A stretch of 64,000 nt of DNA from Novosphingobium terrae (GTDB lineage: Bacteria; Pseudomonadota; Alphaproteobacteria; Sphingomonadales; Sphingomonadaceae). Both the position numbers and the translations under genes were made by a program. How positions within the stretch are numbered: the first letter of the stretch is position 1; each line of letters opens with the position of its first letter. The notes under the pieces were generated by a model. It was not told where the DNA came from, ran no database searches, and saw only the letters and a program-made list of their open reading frames with translations. Location: NCBI RefSeq assembly GCF_017163935.1, contig NZ_JABVZR010000001.1:1488001-1552000 (forward strand), read 5' to 3'. Positions 1-15,628 of the stretch are shown here, in pieces.

Positions 1-45
1 CAGACGTCTTTCCGGAGCGGTTGCAAGCGGCTGTTCGTTCATCCC

Positions 46-252
46 TCAAGGCATGGGGCTGGGGCCGCCGAAGGACCAGGTGCGATTATGGCTCACCGGA
101 GACCATTGCACGCCATTCTGCCCAGTGGGCATCGGTCTGCTGGAGCAGCCCGCATCGCCTGCGCACAGGGCTGCGGTGTCAGTGTAGGCTGTGGCGCATC
201 CGCCCAGCAGCAAAAAGGGGGCAAGAAGGGCGAAAGAAGCGGTCCGGCGCAT
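46..252 (-). CDS. Small predicted outer-membrane or periplasmic lipoprotein, function unknown
   Basis: About 68 residues. The chosen ATG at 252 follows an AAGGA Shine-Dalgarno seven bases upstream; the open frame continues to 291 but has no better start. The protein begins with MRR, a hydrophobic stretch and a lipobox ending LLGGC (Cys about residue 19), so it should be lipidated and exported. The mature part is only about 50 residues, contains three further cysteines (AALCAGDAGC) and ends in a Pro/Gly-rich tail, with no domain I recognise. It lies downstream of the DUF2059 gene on the same strand, about 110 bases away, so it may be separately expressed. Confidence 0.6.
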   Translation of the reverse strand: MRRTASFALLAPFLLLGGCATAYTDTAALCAGDAGCSSRPMPTGQNGVQWSPVSHNRTWSFGGPSPMP

Positions 253-359
253 GGGCTGGTCCTTCATCATGGAGCCAGCCGAGAGAATCATTTTTGACGT
301 GAACGCTGCGTGAATAGTGCCGGAAAAGAGCGGTTTTTCAGAGAGAAGGCTGGCCGGGA

Positions 360-995
360 TCAGGACGGCTTCTTGGTCGCCTGCTCTTTCATCTTGGTGG
401 CCACTTCCGGGTGAGCCTTGAAATAGTCGCTGATCTTGCCCTGCATCTCGCCCAGCGACTGCATTGTCGCCTGTTGCGCCGCGCGCATCATCACGCCATT
501 GGCTGCCGCCACATCCGGGTCCTGAAGCAGGGTGCTGGAGCGCGAGAAGAATTTCCCGCCCGCAGGGGTGTGGGCAAAGGCCAGAATTTGCTCCAGCTCC
601 GGCAGCGAGAAGTTGCGGGCATAGGCATGGGCCATCGCCTCGAACAGCGCAGGCATATGCTGCGCCATCACCGGAGCCATGGTTTCCGGCACATTGTCGA
701 TGTAATCCTGCAGGATCTTGTGCAGGCCCGGATCGTTCAGCTCCGGCGGCAGCTGCATATTGGCCTTCATCGGCGCGAGGATCGCATCCTGCATGCGCCG
801 CATCATCACCATGCGCTGGTCTTCCGGCCAGGCCACCGCGATGATCTCACGCGAGAGCTTCAGGCTGGCCTCATTCGGAACCAGGGCCCCGGTAGCCGCA
901 GCTGCCGGAGCCCCATGGTCTTGCGCCGCCGCTGGCATGGCCTGAGAGGCCCATGCCAGCGTGGCAACAGCAGCGATCAGCCGGGCTGAACGCAT
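360..995 (-). CDS. Secreted DUF2059-family protein
   Basis: 211 residues with a clear signal peptide (positive start, hydrophobic core, cleavage around AAAQ at residue 25). The mature part is helical and Met/Gln-rich. The segment NFSLPELEQILAFAHTPAG followed by GGKFF is typical of DUF2059, a periplasmic family of unknown role. The start codon lies one base after the rpoD stop, so the gene is very probably the last member of the yqeY-dnaG-rpoD transcript. That coupling to the main sigma factor is positional only; nothing suggests a role in transcription. Family call from motif memory; function unknown. Confidence 0.8.
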   Translation of the reverse strand: MRSARLIAAVATLAWASQAMPAAAQDHGAPAAAATGALVPNEASLKLSREIIAVAWPEDQRMVMMRRMQDAILAPMKANMQLPPELNDPGLHKILQDYIDNVPETMAPVMAQHMPALFEAMAHAYARNFSLPELEQILAFAHTPAGGKFFSRSSTLLQDPDVAAANGVMMRAAQQATMQSLGEMQGKISDYFKAHPEVATKMKEQATKKPS

Positions 996-996
996 C

Positions 997-3033
<2,037 letters not shown>

Positions 3034-3067
3034 TTCGCCATCTTGAAGGGGGCCTTGCGGCTCCCAA

Positions 3068-4996
3068 TTACGAATTCAAGCCGCCTGATACGTCATCGGC
3101 TGCGGATTGCGCGAGAGCCATTTGCCCGAGTCGCGCCTTCAAATCCAGTTCCCTTTTTTGCACATCGTTCAGACGCATGCGCAAGCGTTGCTGTTCCGCC
3201 CAGGCGGCATCGGTGTCCAATGGCCGGGCCGAAGCCTCTGCCAGCGCACGTTCGACTTGGGGCCTTTCGGTCAACACGGCGATTACGTCAACCAGTTGAG
3301 CTATGCCACTGTTGCCTTCATGCACCGCTGCATCGTCTTGCAGGAAGATAAAGCCCATGCCCTTGATCGGTTCCTGACGGGGAAGGGACCAACCCCGCTC
3401 AGCGAATATGGTAGCGATTCGTTCCGGTTCAAGGCCCTCACCGCTCATGGCGGCATCGATCAGCGCGTCGATGCGGGCATCCTCGGCGGCAAGGCCGGAT
3501 AAAGCCTCCACCTGAGTGCCGATCACCGAAGGCAGGCGGATCAGCCCCACCACCACCGCATCCAGAGCCGCCGCGCGCCACGGTGCAACCCGCGCCACCA
3601 TGGCAGAGGTGCGGGGATGCGGCACATCCGGCACGAAATCGCGCCCGAAGCGGCCACCCTTGCGCGGCGGCTGCCACTCGCGCTGGGCACGCGGAGCAGG
3701 GCCACCTCTGGCGCCGCCCTGATCGCGGCGCGGGAAGGCATAGGCGGAGAAGCGCTCCAGCAACTCGCTGCGGTAGAGCGACTTGATATCCTTGTCGGCA
3801 ATGGTGTCGACATGGGCCATCAGCCGCGCTTTCAGGCCTGCCTTGGCCTCGGGCGTGTCGGTGGGGATGGCGTCGCGCTCATGGACCCACAGCGTGTCGA
3901 GCAGGCTTTGTGCCTCGCCCAGAGCGGCTTCCATGGCTTGCGGGCCATAGGCCTTGATCAGCTCGTCAGGGTCTTGCCCCGGAGGCATGCGCACAATGCG
4001 CAAGGAATGGGCCGGGCGCAGCAGGGGCAGGGCGCGCGTGACGGCGCGCATGGCGGCGCGCTGCCCCGCCGCATCGCCGTCGAAGCAGAGGATCGGCGTT
4101 TCCACCATCCGCCACAGCATCTCGATCTGGGTCTCGGTCAGCGCCGTGCCCAAGGGCGCCACCGCATCGTTGAAGCCCGCATTGGCCAGAGCGATCACGT
4201 CCATATAGCCCTCGACCACGATGATCCGCCCGCTCTGGCGCGAGGCGGGCGAGGCGCGATGCTGGTTGTACAGCGTGCGGCCCTTGTCGAAGAGAGGCGT
4301 ATCGGGCGAATTCAGATATTTGGGCGCATCGGTCTTGGTTTTGTCCAGAATGCGTCCGCCAAAGGCGATCACCCGCCCGCGCGCATCCTGAATGGGCAGC
4401 ATCAAACGGCCCCGGAAGCGGTCATAGGGTTCCTTGCCATCGACGACGATGCGCAATCCGCCCTCGATCAGCAGGGCATCGGGCAGATCGGTGAGGGCGG
4501 CTTTCATCGCCTGACGCCCCTCGGGCGCATAGCCGAAACCGAACTCCCGCACGATATCGGGGCGAAAACCGCGCGTCGCCAGATAGGCCCGCGCCGTGCT
4601 GCCTTCGCCGCCCTCCAACTGCCGCATAAAGAAGTTTTGGGCCGCGCCCATCGCATCATGCAATCCGGCCTGCTTCTGCGCCCTTTCCGCCGAGCGCGGA
4701 TCGGGGGCGGGGACTTCCATCCCCGCTTCCTCGGCCAGATCCTTGATGGCATCCATGAAAGAGAGGCCGCGCTGCTCGGTCATCCAGCGGATCACATCGC
4801 CATGCGCGCCGCAACCGAAGCAGTGGTAGAAGCCCTTCTCGTCATTGATGGTGAAGCTGGGGGTCTTTTCCCCGTGGAAGGGGCAGCAGGCCTTGAACTC
4901 GCGCCCGGCCTTCAGGATGCGCACCGTCCGCCCGATCACGCTGGAGAGCGTGATGCGGCTGCGCAGCTCGTCGATCCATTGGGGGGAGAGGCTCAT
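3068..4996 (-). CDS. dnaG: DNA primase DnaG
   Basis: 642 residues. It synthesises RNA primers for replication together with DnaB helicase. The N-terminal CHC2 zinc finger is visible (Cys38, His41, Cys59, Cys62), followed by the primase core and the TOPRIM domain with [11 protein letters not shown] (about residue 260) and the [10 protein letters not shown] acidic motif. The C-terminal third is the divergent helicase-interacting region, preceded by a basic, Gly/Pro/Arg-rich linker. The ATG overlaps the stop of the upstream 121-aa gene by four bases (ATGA), so translation is probably coupled; rpoD follows closely. Confidence 0.97.
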   Translation of the reverse strand: MSLSPQWIDELRSRITLSSVIGRTVRILKAGREFKACCPFHGEKTPSFTINDEKGFYHCFGCGAHGDVIRWMTEQRGLSFMDAIKDLAEEAGMEVPAPDPRSAERAQKQAGLHDAMGAAQNFFMRQLEGGEGSTARAYLATRGFRPDIVREFGFGYAPEGRQAMKAALTDLPDALLIEGGLRIVVDGKEPYDRFRGRLMLPIQDARGRVIAFGGRILDKTKTDAPKYLNSPDTPLFDKGRTLYNQHRASPASRQSGRIIVVEGYMDVIALANAGFNDAVAPLGTALTETQIEMLWRMVETPILCFDGDAAGQRAAMRAVTRALPLLRPAHSLRIVRMPPGQDPDELIKAYGPQAMEAALGEAQSLLDTLWVHERDAIPTDTPEAKAGLKARLMAHVDTIADKDIKSLYRSELLERFSAYAFPRRDQGGARGGPAPRAQREWQPPRKGGRFGRDFVPDVPHPRTSAMVARVAPWRAAALDAVVVGLIRLPSVIGTQVEALSGLAAEDARIDALIDAAMSGEGLEPERIATIFAERGWSLPRQEPIKGMGFIFLQDDAAVHEGNSGIAQLVDVIAVLTERPQVERALAEASARPLDTDAAWAEQQRLRMRLNDVQKRELDLKARLGQMALAQSAADDVSGGLNS

Positions 4997-5358
4997 GGGG
5001 CGGGCTCGGCTAACTCAGGATGGCGGTAGAGGTGGATCGGCGTCGGTTCGAACACCGGGGTCATGATCTGGATATACCATGTCGGCGGGAAGCCGAAATG
5101 CTGCTCCATCGCCTCGCGAAAAGCGACGAAGCCCGCCATCTGCTCATTGACCTCCATCACGCCGTCGGGCGTGGCGATCAGCAGGCAGATGCAGTCGAAA
5201 GCATAGAGATCGCGCTTGAAGGCGGTGATCTGGCGGACATCGCTCCATGCCAGCACCTGACTGGCCCGCCCATGGGCGAGGCGAAATCCGCCTTCCGTCA
5301 ACTCCAGCGCGGCAACATGGCGGCGGCGCCAGTCGAGATAGCGCCGCCAGAGGCCCAT
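4993..5358 (-). CDS. Unknown 121-aa protein inside the yqeY-dnaG-rpoD operon
   Basis: 121 residues, no signal peptide or membrane helix. The N-terminus is very basic (WRRYLDWRRRH), then an alternating strand pattern (AALELTEGGFRLAHG, VLAWSDVRQITAFKRD) resembling a small PH-like or beta-barrel fold, then FREAMEQHFGFPPTW and a Pro-rich tail. I do not recognise the family. It starts one base after the yqeY stop and overlaps dnaG by four bases, so it is co-translated with both. Being wedged between yqeY and dnaG suggests dosage coupling with replication or translation genes, but the role is unknown. Confidence 0.8.
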   Translation of the reverse strand: MGLWRRYLDWRRRHVAALELTEGGFRLAHGRASQVLAWSDVRQITAFKRDLYAFDCICLLIATPDGVMEVNEQMAGFVAFREAMEQHFGFPPTWYIQIMTPVFEPTPIHLYRHPELAEPAP

Positions 5359-5359
5359 C

Positions 5360-5812
5360 TTACGCCAGCGCGGCCTTCACCAGACCCGAAGCCTTGCCCA
5401 TATCCAGCACGGCGCCATGGCGCGCCTTCAGCTCGGCGATGACCTTGCCCATGTCGCGGATGCCGGTTGCGCCGACCTCGGCCTTGATCGCCTCGATGGC
5501 GGCCTTGGTGTCCTCTTCCGACAGCTGCTGGGGCAGGAAGCTTTCGATCACCGCCACTTCCGAAGCCTCGGCAGCGGCCAGCTCGGGGCGGCCACCCTGC
5601 TCATACATCGCAATCGATTCGCGGCGCTGCTTGACCATCTTCTGCAGCACATCGACCACCAGCGTATCGTCATCGGGCGCCTGTGTGGCGGTGCGCAGCT
5701 CGATATCCTTGTCCTTGATCTTGGCAAGGATCAGACGGACGGCGGCCAGACGCTCCTTGTCGCCGGATTTCATGGCGGTAACCTGAGCGGCCTTGATCGA
5801 GTCGCGGATCAT
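5360..5812 (-). CDS. GatB/YqeY domain protein
   Basis: 150 residues, the full length of the stand-alone YqeY family, which resembles the C-terminal tRNA-interacting domain of GatB. Typical features are the N-terminal IKAAQVTAMKSGDKERLAAVRLILA helical segment (residues about 6-30, shown in part), the central EQGGRPELAAAEASEV segment and the SFLPQQLSEED motif. A role in tRNA-dependent amidation or tRNA binding is family inference. It is first in the compact operon yqeY-(121 aa)-dnaG-rpoD-DUF2059. The start ATG is preceded by AGGAAAG about nine bases upstream. It is transcribed divergently from carA. Confidence 0.92.
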   Translation of the reverse strand: MIRDSIKAAQVTAMKSGDKERLAAVRLILAKIKDKDIELRTATQAPDDDTLVVDVLQKMVKQRRESIAMYEQGGRPELAAAEASEVAVIESFLPQQLSEEDTKAAIEAIKAEVGATGIRDMGKVIAELKARHGAVLDMGKASGLVKAALA

Positions 5813-5845
5813 TTTCTCGTTCTTTCCTGAATTTCACTGCATTTC

Positions 5846-5860
5846 CGCTGCATTGCAGCG
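5846..5860. promoter_or_regulatory. 15-bp palindrome in the yqeY/carA divergent region
   Basis: A perfect odd palindrome, CGCTGCATTGCAGCG, lies 34 bases upstream of yqeY and 131 bases upstream of carA. Its 13-bp centre (GCTGCA-W-TGCAGC) recurs before eno at 13165-13177. A single-base centre cannot form an RNA loop, so a protein-binding site is likelier than a hairpin. No regulator assigned. Confidence 0.4.
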
Positions 5861-5990
5861 CAAGCAGGCCAGACTAGCGGGAAAAAACGCAATTTGATAG
5901 GTCTGCTGCGGGGTTGACGGATGGGGGGGCGGGGTCTAGCGGGCACCACTTAGCAACCATGCCCAAAACCCCTAGAACGGAGCGCCCTCT

Positions 5991-7156
5991 ATGGCAGACC
6001 CCGCCACTACGCTTGCGCCTAAACCTGCCGATGCAACGGCTGTCCTGGTGCTTTCCGATGGTAGCGTGCTGTGGGGCCGAGGCTTCGGCGCCGTGGGCAG
6101 CGCGGTTGGCGAAGTGTGCTTCAACACCGCCATGACCGGCTATCAGGAAGTGATGACCGACCCCAGCTATGCCGGGCAGATCGTGACCTTCACCTTCCCC
6201 CACATCGGCAATGTCGGCGTGAATGACGAGGATCTGGAATCGCAGGTCGATGGCGCGGTGGGCTGTGTGGTGCGTGAAGACGTCACCGCCTCTTCCAACT
6301 TCCGCGCCCAGAGCGAATTTCCCGCCTGGCTGGCAGCCAAGGGCAAGATCGGCATTTCGGGCATCGACACCCGCGCGCTGACCCGCCGCATCCGCCTTGC
6401 GGGAGCGCCCAACGCCGTGATCGCTCACAACCCCGAGGGCGAGTTCGACCTGCCCACGCTGATCGCTCAGGCTCAGGCCTGGGGCGGCCTTGAGGGGCTG
6501 GATCTGGCCAAGGTGGTCAGCCGCACCGCCAATGAAGAGTGGGAAGGCTCGGTCTGGCATCTGGGGCAGGGCTATGGCCGCCCCTCCAGCGATCCGCGCC
6601 CGCATGTGGTGGCGATCGACTATGGCGCGAAGGACAATATCTTCCGCAATCTGGTCGCCGCTGGCGCTTCGGTGACAGTGGTGCCTGCCCAGACCTCGCT
6701 TGAGGACATTCTGGCGCTCAAGCCTGCCGGTGTGTTCCTGTCGAACGGCCCCGGCGATCCGGCGGCGACCGGCGAATATGCCGTGCCCGTCATCAAGGGC
6801 CTGCTGGAGCGCGATGTGCCGCTCTTCGGCATCTGCCTTGGCCACCAGATGCTGGGCATCGCGGCGGGCGCCAAGACCATCAAGATGCATCAGGGCCACC
6901 GCGGCGCCAACCATCCGGTCAAGCGCACTGCCGAGGGCGTGGTCGAGATCACCTCGATGAACCATGGCTTCGCGGTGGACAGCGCAACCCTGCCCGAGGG
7001 CGTGGTGGAAACCCATGTCTCGCTGTTCGACGGCAGCAACTGCGGCCTGTCGATCACCGGCAAGAAGGCCTTCTCCGTGCAGTACCATCCCGAGGCCTCG
7101 CCCGGTCCGATGGACAGCTTCTATCTCTTCCAGAATTTCATTGAGGGCCTCGCCTG

Positions 7157-7157
<1 letters not shown>
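5991..7157 (+). CDS. carA: Carbamoyl-phosphate synthase small subunit (glutaminase)
   Basis: 388 residues. It hydrolyses glutamine and feeds ammonia to CarB for carbamoyl phosphate, the precursor of pyrimidines and arginine. The N-terminal CarA domain ([21 protein letters not shown] start, [17 protein letters not shown]) is followed by the class-I amidotransferase domain with the nucleophile Cys in FGICLGHQ (about residue 281) and the His/Glu pair in QYHPEA near residue 365. The ATG is preceded by GGAG eight bases upstream. The stop overlaps the carB start by one base (TGATG), giving the usual coupling. A TTGACG hexamer at 5914-5919 may be a -35, but no good -10 follows. Confidence 0.97.
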
Positions 7158-10489
<3,332 letters not shown>

Positions 10490-10521
10490 TCGATCACGCC
10501 CTCCCCACACCAGCGATCGGC

Positions 10522-10553
10522 CTTAACCCGTTGAGATTATCCAACGGGTTAGG
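10522..10553 (+). terminator. Strong hairpin between carB and greA
   Basis: The arms TTAACCCGTTG and CAACGGGTTA pair around an 8-base loop (AGATTATC), a roughly 12-bp stem including one G-U pair. It starts 32 bases after the carB stop. No T-run follows, so it is either a Rho-assisted terminator, an RNA-stability element for carAB, or a leader structure upstream of greA (start 10602). Confidence 0.55.
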
Positions 10554-10601
10554 CAAACTGTCGCTGCCACGGGAGGGCCTTGAAAAGGACGATGACGGAA
10601 A

Positions 10602-11078
10602 ATGGCGAGTGTCGAAAAGCTGCCGATGCTGGCGGAAGGCTATCAAAAGCTGAACGCCGAGCTGAAGGCGCTGCGTGAGGAGCGCCCGCAGATCGTGGAT
10701 GCGATCGAGGAAGCGCGCGCTCATGGCGACCTTTCGGAAAACGCCGAATATCACGCGGCGAAAGAACGCCAGGGCCAGGTCGAGGCGACCATCGCCGATC
10801 TGGAGGACAAGATCAGCCGCGCCACCATCATCGATCCCACCACGCTTTCGGGCGACAAGGTGGTGTTCGGCGCCACGGTGACGCTGCTTGACGATGACGA
10901 CAAGCCGGTGCGCTACCAGATCGTCGGCACCTATGAGGCCGACGCCAAGGGCGGCAAGATCAGCTACAACTCGCCGCTGGGCCGTGCGCTGATCGGCAAG
11001 CGGATCGAGGACGAGATCGAAGTCAGCGTGCCTGCCGGTGAGCGCTTCTATGTGGTGAACAAGATCGAATTCATCTGA
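10602..11078 (+). CDS. greA: Transcription elongation factor GreA
   Basis: 158 residues, standard length. GreA inserts its coiled coil into the RNA polymerase secondary channel and stimulates cleavage of backtracked RNA. The N-terminal coiled coil (residues about 8-75) has the signature [16 protein letters not shown] with the acidic tip residues (D, E). The C-terminal FKBP-like domain ends with the family motif [10 protein letters not shown] and YVVNKIEFI. The ATG follows AAAGGACGATGACGGAA. It may share the carAB transcript, but the hairpin at 10522-10553 suggests separate control. Two hairpins follow the gene. Confidence 0.97.
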   Translation: MASVEKLPMLAEGYQKLNAELKALREERPQIVDAIEEARAHGDLSENAEYHAAKERQGQVEATIADLEDKISRATIIDPTTLSGDKVVFGATVTLLDDDDKPVRYQIVGTYEADAKGGKISYNSPLGRALIGKRIEDEIEVSVPAGERFYVVNKIEFI

Positions 11079-11095
11079 TCGCCACGGATTTCAGA

Positions 11096-11130
11096 GGTGA
11101 GGGCAGGGCGTTTCAGTCCTGCCCCTCACC
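11096..11130 (+). terminator. Hairpin downstream of greA
   Basis: GGTGAGGGCAGG pairs with CCTGCCCCTCACC (one bulged C) around a short loop, 18 bases after the greA stop, followed by CCAAAAAAGG. It probably acts with the next hairpin. Confidence 0.5.
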
Positions 11131-11148
11131 CCAAAAAAGGCGCCCATA

Positions 11149-11176
11149 AAAAAGGCCCCGGTTTCGGGGCCTTTTT
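11149..11176. terminator. Bidirectional intrinsic terminator greA / DUF4170
   Basis: A perfect 7-bp stem GGCCCCG-GTTT-CGGGGCC (11154-11171) is preceded by a run of A and followed by a run of T. It therefore works in both directions, for greA on the plus strand and for the DUF4170 gene on the minus strand, whose stop is at 11183. Confidence 0.85.
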
Positions 11177-11182
11177 CTTTGC

Positions 11183-11401
11183 TCAGTCTTCCGTCGCCGG
11201 GTCCAGCAGGCGGTGGAGATGGACCACCACATACTTCATCTCGGCATCGTCGACACTGCGCTGAGCTGCACCGCGCCAGGCTTCCTCGGCCGAAGCATAG
11301 TCGGGATACACGCCGACATAGTCCAGAGCCTTGAGGTCAACAAAATCGAGGCCCTGCGGATCTTTCACGCGGCCACCGATCACGAGGTGTAGTTTCTGCA
11401 T
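11183..11401 (-). CDS. DUF4170-family small protein
   Basis: 72 residues from the ATG at 11401 (MQKLHLVIGG); an alternative ATG at 11413 adds four residues. Neither has a strong ribosome site; I prefer the shorter form because the family normally starts at the conserved HLVIGG strand. The sequence runs GGRVKDP, VGVYPDYASAEEAWRGAAQRSVDDA and YVVVHLHRLL, the pattern of DUF4170, a short alphaproteobacterial family of unknown role. No signal or membrane segment. Single-gene unit, closed by the bidirectional terminator it shares with greA. Confidence 0.8.
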   Translation of the reverse strand: MQKLHLVIGGRVKDPQGLDFVDLKALDYVGVYPDYASAEEAWRGAAQRSVDDAEMKYVVVHLHRLLDPATED

Positions 11402-11521
11402 TGCATATCCCATGAATGGGGGAAAGGAGCCATTCCCTTAGCATCGTGGCGTAACGAAAGCCAAGCTTTCGCACCCCCGGTAATCACCGGAGTATGCTAA
11501 AGTCGGGGTCTGCAGGGTGGC

Positions 11522-11935
11522 TCAGTGCTTTTTTCGAAAGCGGCCCCACAGGTCTGACGCCTTGTCCACGGCTTTGCCGCCCCATGTTTCGGCCCAGCCC
11601 GGCGCTTTGTCGACCAGCGCCTTGCTGGCCTCGATGGCGCTGTCGCCCAGCTTGTGGCCCAGTTGCAGGGCGATCTGCCGTGCCACCTGCTGGCGCATCA
11701 GCCACAGCGCCAGCGCCGAGGCTGTGGCGACCACGATGCCGCGATTGTCATTGGCGATGTCCAGCGCCTGAAAGGTGGCGCTGCGCGTGCCATGCTCAAG
11801 ATCGGCGCGGGCGCGGCTGATCAACGTGGCGGGATTGGCGGCCAGATGGCGCACTTCGCCCACCCGTTCGATCAGATTGGCGCGCGAGATATCACGGCGG
11901 GCCTTCAGAACGGCCAGATCATCCTCCTCGATCAT
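11522..11935 (-). CDS. DUF3618-like membrane-associated protein
   Basis: 137 residues from the ATG at 11935, which overlaps the upstream stop by four bases (ATGA). The N-terminus (EDDLAVLKARRDISRANLIERVGEVRHLA) resembles DUF3618, where a helix of paired Arg/Leu precedes a long amphipathic region. A single hydrophobic segment (about residues 67-80, GIVVATASALALWLM) may span the membrane. The basic tail ends in RFRKKH. It is the last gene of a three-gene minus-strand set with a holin-like protein and a DUF883-like protein, similar in composition to the E. coli yqjD-yqjE-yqjK set. Exact role unknown. Confidence 0.7.
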   Translation of the reverse strand: MIEEDDLAVLKARRDISRANLIERVGEVRHLAANPATLISRARADLEHGTRSATFQALDIANDNRGIVVATASALALWLMRQQVARQIALQLGHKLGDSAIEASKALVDKAPGWAETWGGKAVDKASDLWGRFRKKH

Positions 11936-12324
11936 GGCTTGGCCTTTCCGGTCAGCACGCCTTTCAGGCGCCGCCATGCGCGCAGCACGGCCCATGCGGC
12001 GACCGCCATTCCCAGCAGCAGCGCCAGCACCACGACGCCCAGCGCCTGCCAAGTGCCCAGCAGCGGCGCGAGCGCCAGCAGCAGGCCAACCACCAGCGCG
12101 AGCAGCAGAAAGAACACCAGCGCCGCCGCCAAAGCTGCCAGACCGGCGATGCGCCCGGCAATCTTGCTGGCCAGAATGGCGCGGGCGCGCTGATAGGCCA
12201 CCTCGCTGGAGAACGCCTCGCGCGCGGCGGCGATCAGCCCCTCGATCTCGGAGGTCAGAGCCATGGGGCGCTTGCCCTCACCCTCATGCTGGTTCGTTTC
12301 AGGCGCTTCGGTTTCGTCATTCAT
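11932..12324 (-). CDS. Phage-holin-family (YqjE/DUF1469-like) membrane protein
   Basis: 130 residues from the ATG at 12324 (an ATG three codons earlier is possible). An N-terminal acidic stretch is followed by an amphipathic helix (GLIAAAREAFSSEVAYQRAR) and two long adjacent transmembrane helices (about residues 55-110), then a basic tail RAWRRLKGVL. This two-helix layout matches the YqjE/Holin-X family, which despite the name is chromosomal and not phage-associated here. It overlaps the DUF3618-like gene by four bases, so the two are co-translated. Envelope stress or stationary-phase roles are suggested for relatives. Confidence 0.75.
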   Translation of the reverse strand: MNDETEAPETNQHEGEGKRPMALTSEIEGLIAAAREAFSSEVAYQRARAILASKIAGRIAGLAALAAALVFFLLLALVVGLLLALAPLLGTWQALGVVVLALLLGMAVAAWAVLRAWRRLKGVLTGKAKP

Positions 12325-12476
12325 GCCCCACACTCATGCCTGTGCGCCGTTCTTGCAAGCCCCCCTGTCAACCATAGGGGCTGACCATATGGGCCAGCCG
12401 GATGGTCAACACGCAGCGGCGCGGAGAAACGGCCTTGCCGCCGCTCCCCCGCGCGGATTGTGCTGCGGTTTTAAGC

Positions 12477-14539
<2,063 letters not shown>

Positions 14540-14540
14540 T

Positions 14541-14579
14541 CGGGTTGGGCTGCGGGGTTTTTTGCTCCGCAGCCACCCG
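14541..14579 (+). terminator. Hairpin downstream of eno
   Basis: GGCTGCGG (14548-14555) pairs with CCGCAGCC (14567-14574), and the flanking CGGGT (14541-14545) with ACCCG. The loop carries the T-run (TTTTTT), with no T-run after the stem. Likely the eno terminator, possibly Rho-assisted. Confidence 0.6.
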
Positions 14580-14601
14580 GAATTAAGTCGGGAAAATAAA
14601 A

Positions 14602-14686
14602 GCGAGGGTGAAGTCTTTTTGGGTCGCCTTTCTCAAGAGAAAGGCTCCGGGCCCTCGCGCTCCCGTGACGTCTTCCGGCGATAGGG
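14602..14686. repeat. Intergenic palindromic repeat, copy A (single unit)
   Basis: The outer arms GCGAGGG (14602-14608) and CCCTCGC (14652-14658) enclose a second 9-bp hairpin GCCTTTCTC-AA-GAGAAAGGC (14626-14645). They are followed by the core GCTCCCGTGACGTCTTCCG and GCGATAGGGC (14657-14686). The whole unit aligns base by base with copy C at 49696-49781, and the core also occurs at copy B. It sits between the eno terminator and the 3' end of the MarR-type gene; no inverted partner is seen here. Confidence 0.75.
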
Positions 14687-14731
14687 CAGGGGCACCCGAT
14701 CGGTGTGCCTCGGCTCTCCAACTGTGTTGGG

Positions 14732-15217
14732 TTAGCCTGCCAGAAATTCCTGCATCAGTTCGGCGCCCCGGGGCGAAATGCGCACGAAGATGCGCCGCGC
14801 ATCGATTTCATCGACTTCGCGCTCGATCAGGCCGCGTTCTTCCAGAATCTTGATCCAGCGCAGCGCCGTTGTGGCGGGCACCGCGCTGCCGATGCAGGCG
14901 CTGGTCACCGCGATCCGCTTCTCATGGCGCGAGGCCACGAAGAGATCGAGCAGAATGTCCCAGGCCGGTTCGCCAAACAGCGTGGCATCGCCGAAAATCT
15001 GCTCCCTGCGGCGGCGGTCGCGATAGATCTGGATCGCGCGGTCCAGAGCATCGTCATCGGATCGGACAGGCGTTGTCGGGTGGCTGTCTGCCACCAATTG
15101 CAATTCGCCGACTAAAAGATCCAGCGCCTGCGCGATCCCGCGCAGTCGGGATTCAGTATCTTGCGCAGCTTCGTGTTCCTGACGGTGGACGGGAAGACGT
15201 TTGAACGTAGCATTCAT
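14732..15217 (-). CDS. MarR-type winged-helix transcriptional regulator
   Basis: 161 residues. A long N-terminal helix with an oligomerisation look (RLRGIAQALDLLVGELQLVA) is followed by a winged helix: FGEPAWDILLDLFVA, the recognition helix region SAVPATTALRWIKILEERGLI and the wing IEREVDEIDARRIFVRIS. This is the MarR layout. No ligand is predictable. The ATG follows GGAGGAGTT, a very strong ribosome site. A perfect CtrA box lies 72-86 bases upstream of the start. The gene is monocistronic as far as visible, so its target is probably elsewhere. Confidence 0.8.
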   Translation of the reverse strand: MNATFKRLPVHRQEHEAAQDTESRLRGIAQALDLLVGELQLVADSHPTTPVRSDDDALDRAIQIYRDRRRREQIFGDATLFGEPAWDILLDLFVASRHEKRIAVTSACIGSAVPATTALRWIKILEERGLIEREVDEIDARRIFVRISPRGAELMQEFLAG

Positions 15218-15288
15218 AACTCCTCCAACTCCCTTGGCCTTTCACGCCGTAACGAATTGCGTTCGAATCGCGAGGACCCGATGCGGAG

Positions 15289-15303
15289 TTAATATGGTGT
15301 TAA
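15289..15303. promoter_or_regulatory. Perfect CtrA box TTAA-N7-TTAA upstream of the MarR-type gene
   Basis: TTAA at 15289-15292 and TTAA at 15300-15303 are separated by exactly seven bases (TATGGTG), the full consensus of the alphaproteobacterial cell-cycle regulator CtrA. It is 72 bases upstream of the MarR-type start on the minus strand, a sensible distance for a site overlapping the -35 region. Confidence 0.65.
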
Positions 15304-15439
15304 GCGCGCTTCCGTCCAACCGAAAATGGATGGAAAATCCATCCATTTTGACGCGAATGTCCAATGTGAGAGAAGTTTTCCACGAGTTTCCGCATGGCTT
15401 TGCGATGCAATCGATCTCGACACATCAAGTAATGACGAA

Positions 15440-15628
15440 TCAATCGAGATGGAAATGCTGATTCAATGCATCGATGGTGGCAGCCAGATGCGCCGCTGCC
15501 AGATCGGCCCCCATGCCGTCGAGCTGCTGCAAACCGTCGCGCAGAGTCTCCCGCAGGGCAACGGCGCGCAGCCATTGGCCATGGGGCATACTCTCTGGCA
15601 GATCGGTGTTGCGCATGCGGTCGAACAT
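15440..15628 (-). CDS. Small hypothetical protein (62 aa)
   Basis: 62 residues from the ATG at 15628, which has GGAGG nine bases upstream; the frame stays open to 15823, but the earlier part has no plausible start context. The sequence (MFDRMRNTDLPESMPHGQW, ALRETLRDGLQQLDGMGADLAAAHLAATIDALNQ) reads as two amphipathic helices, acidic, with no signal peptide. I do not recognise it. It stands alone between the MarR-type gene and the M13 peptidase. Confidence 0.5.
   Translation of the reverse strand: MFDRMRNTDLPESMPHGQWLRAVALRETLRDGLQQLDGMGADLAAAHLAATIDALNQHFHLD

Noticed and set aside
1..30. GACGTCTTTCCGGAGCGG near the window start resembles the repeat core
   Set aside because: Only a short, imperfect match and cut by the window edge; cannot be told from chance.
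5900..5990. Possible carA promoter and leader peptide
   Set aside because: TTGACG at 5914 has no convincing -10 at 16-18 bases, and no leader ORF or attenuator hairpin is visible.
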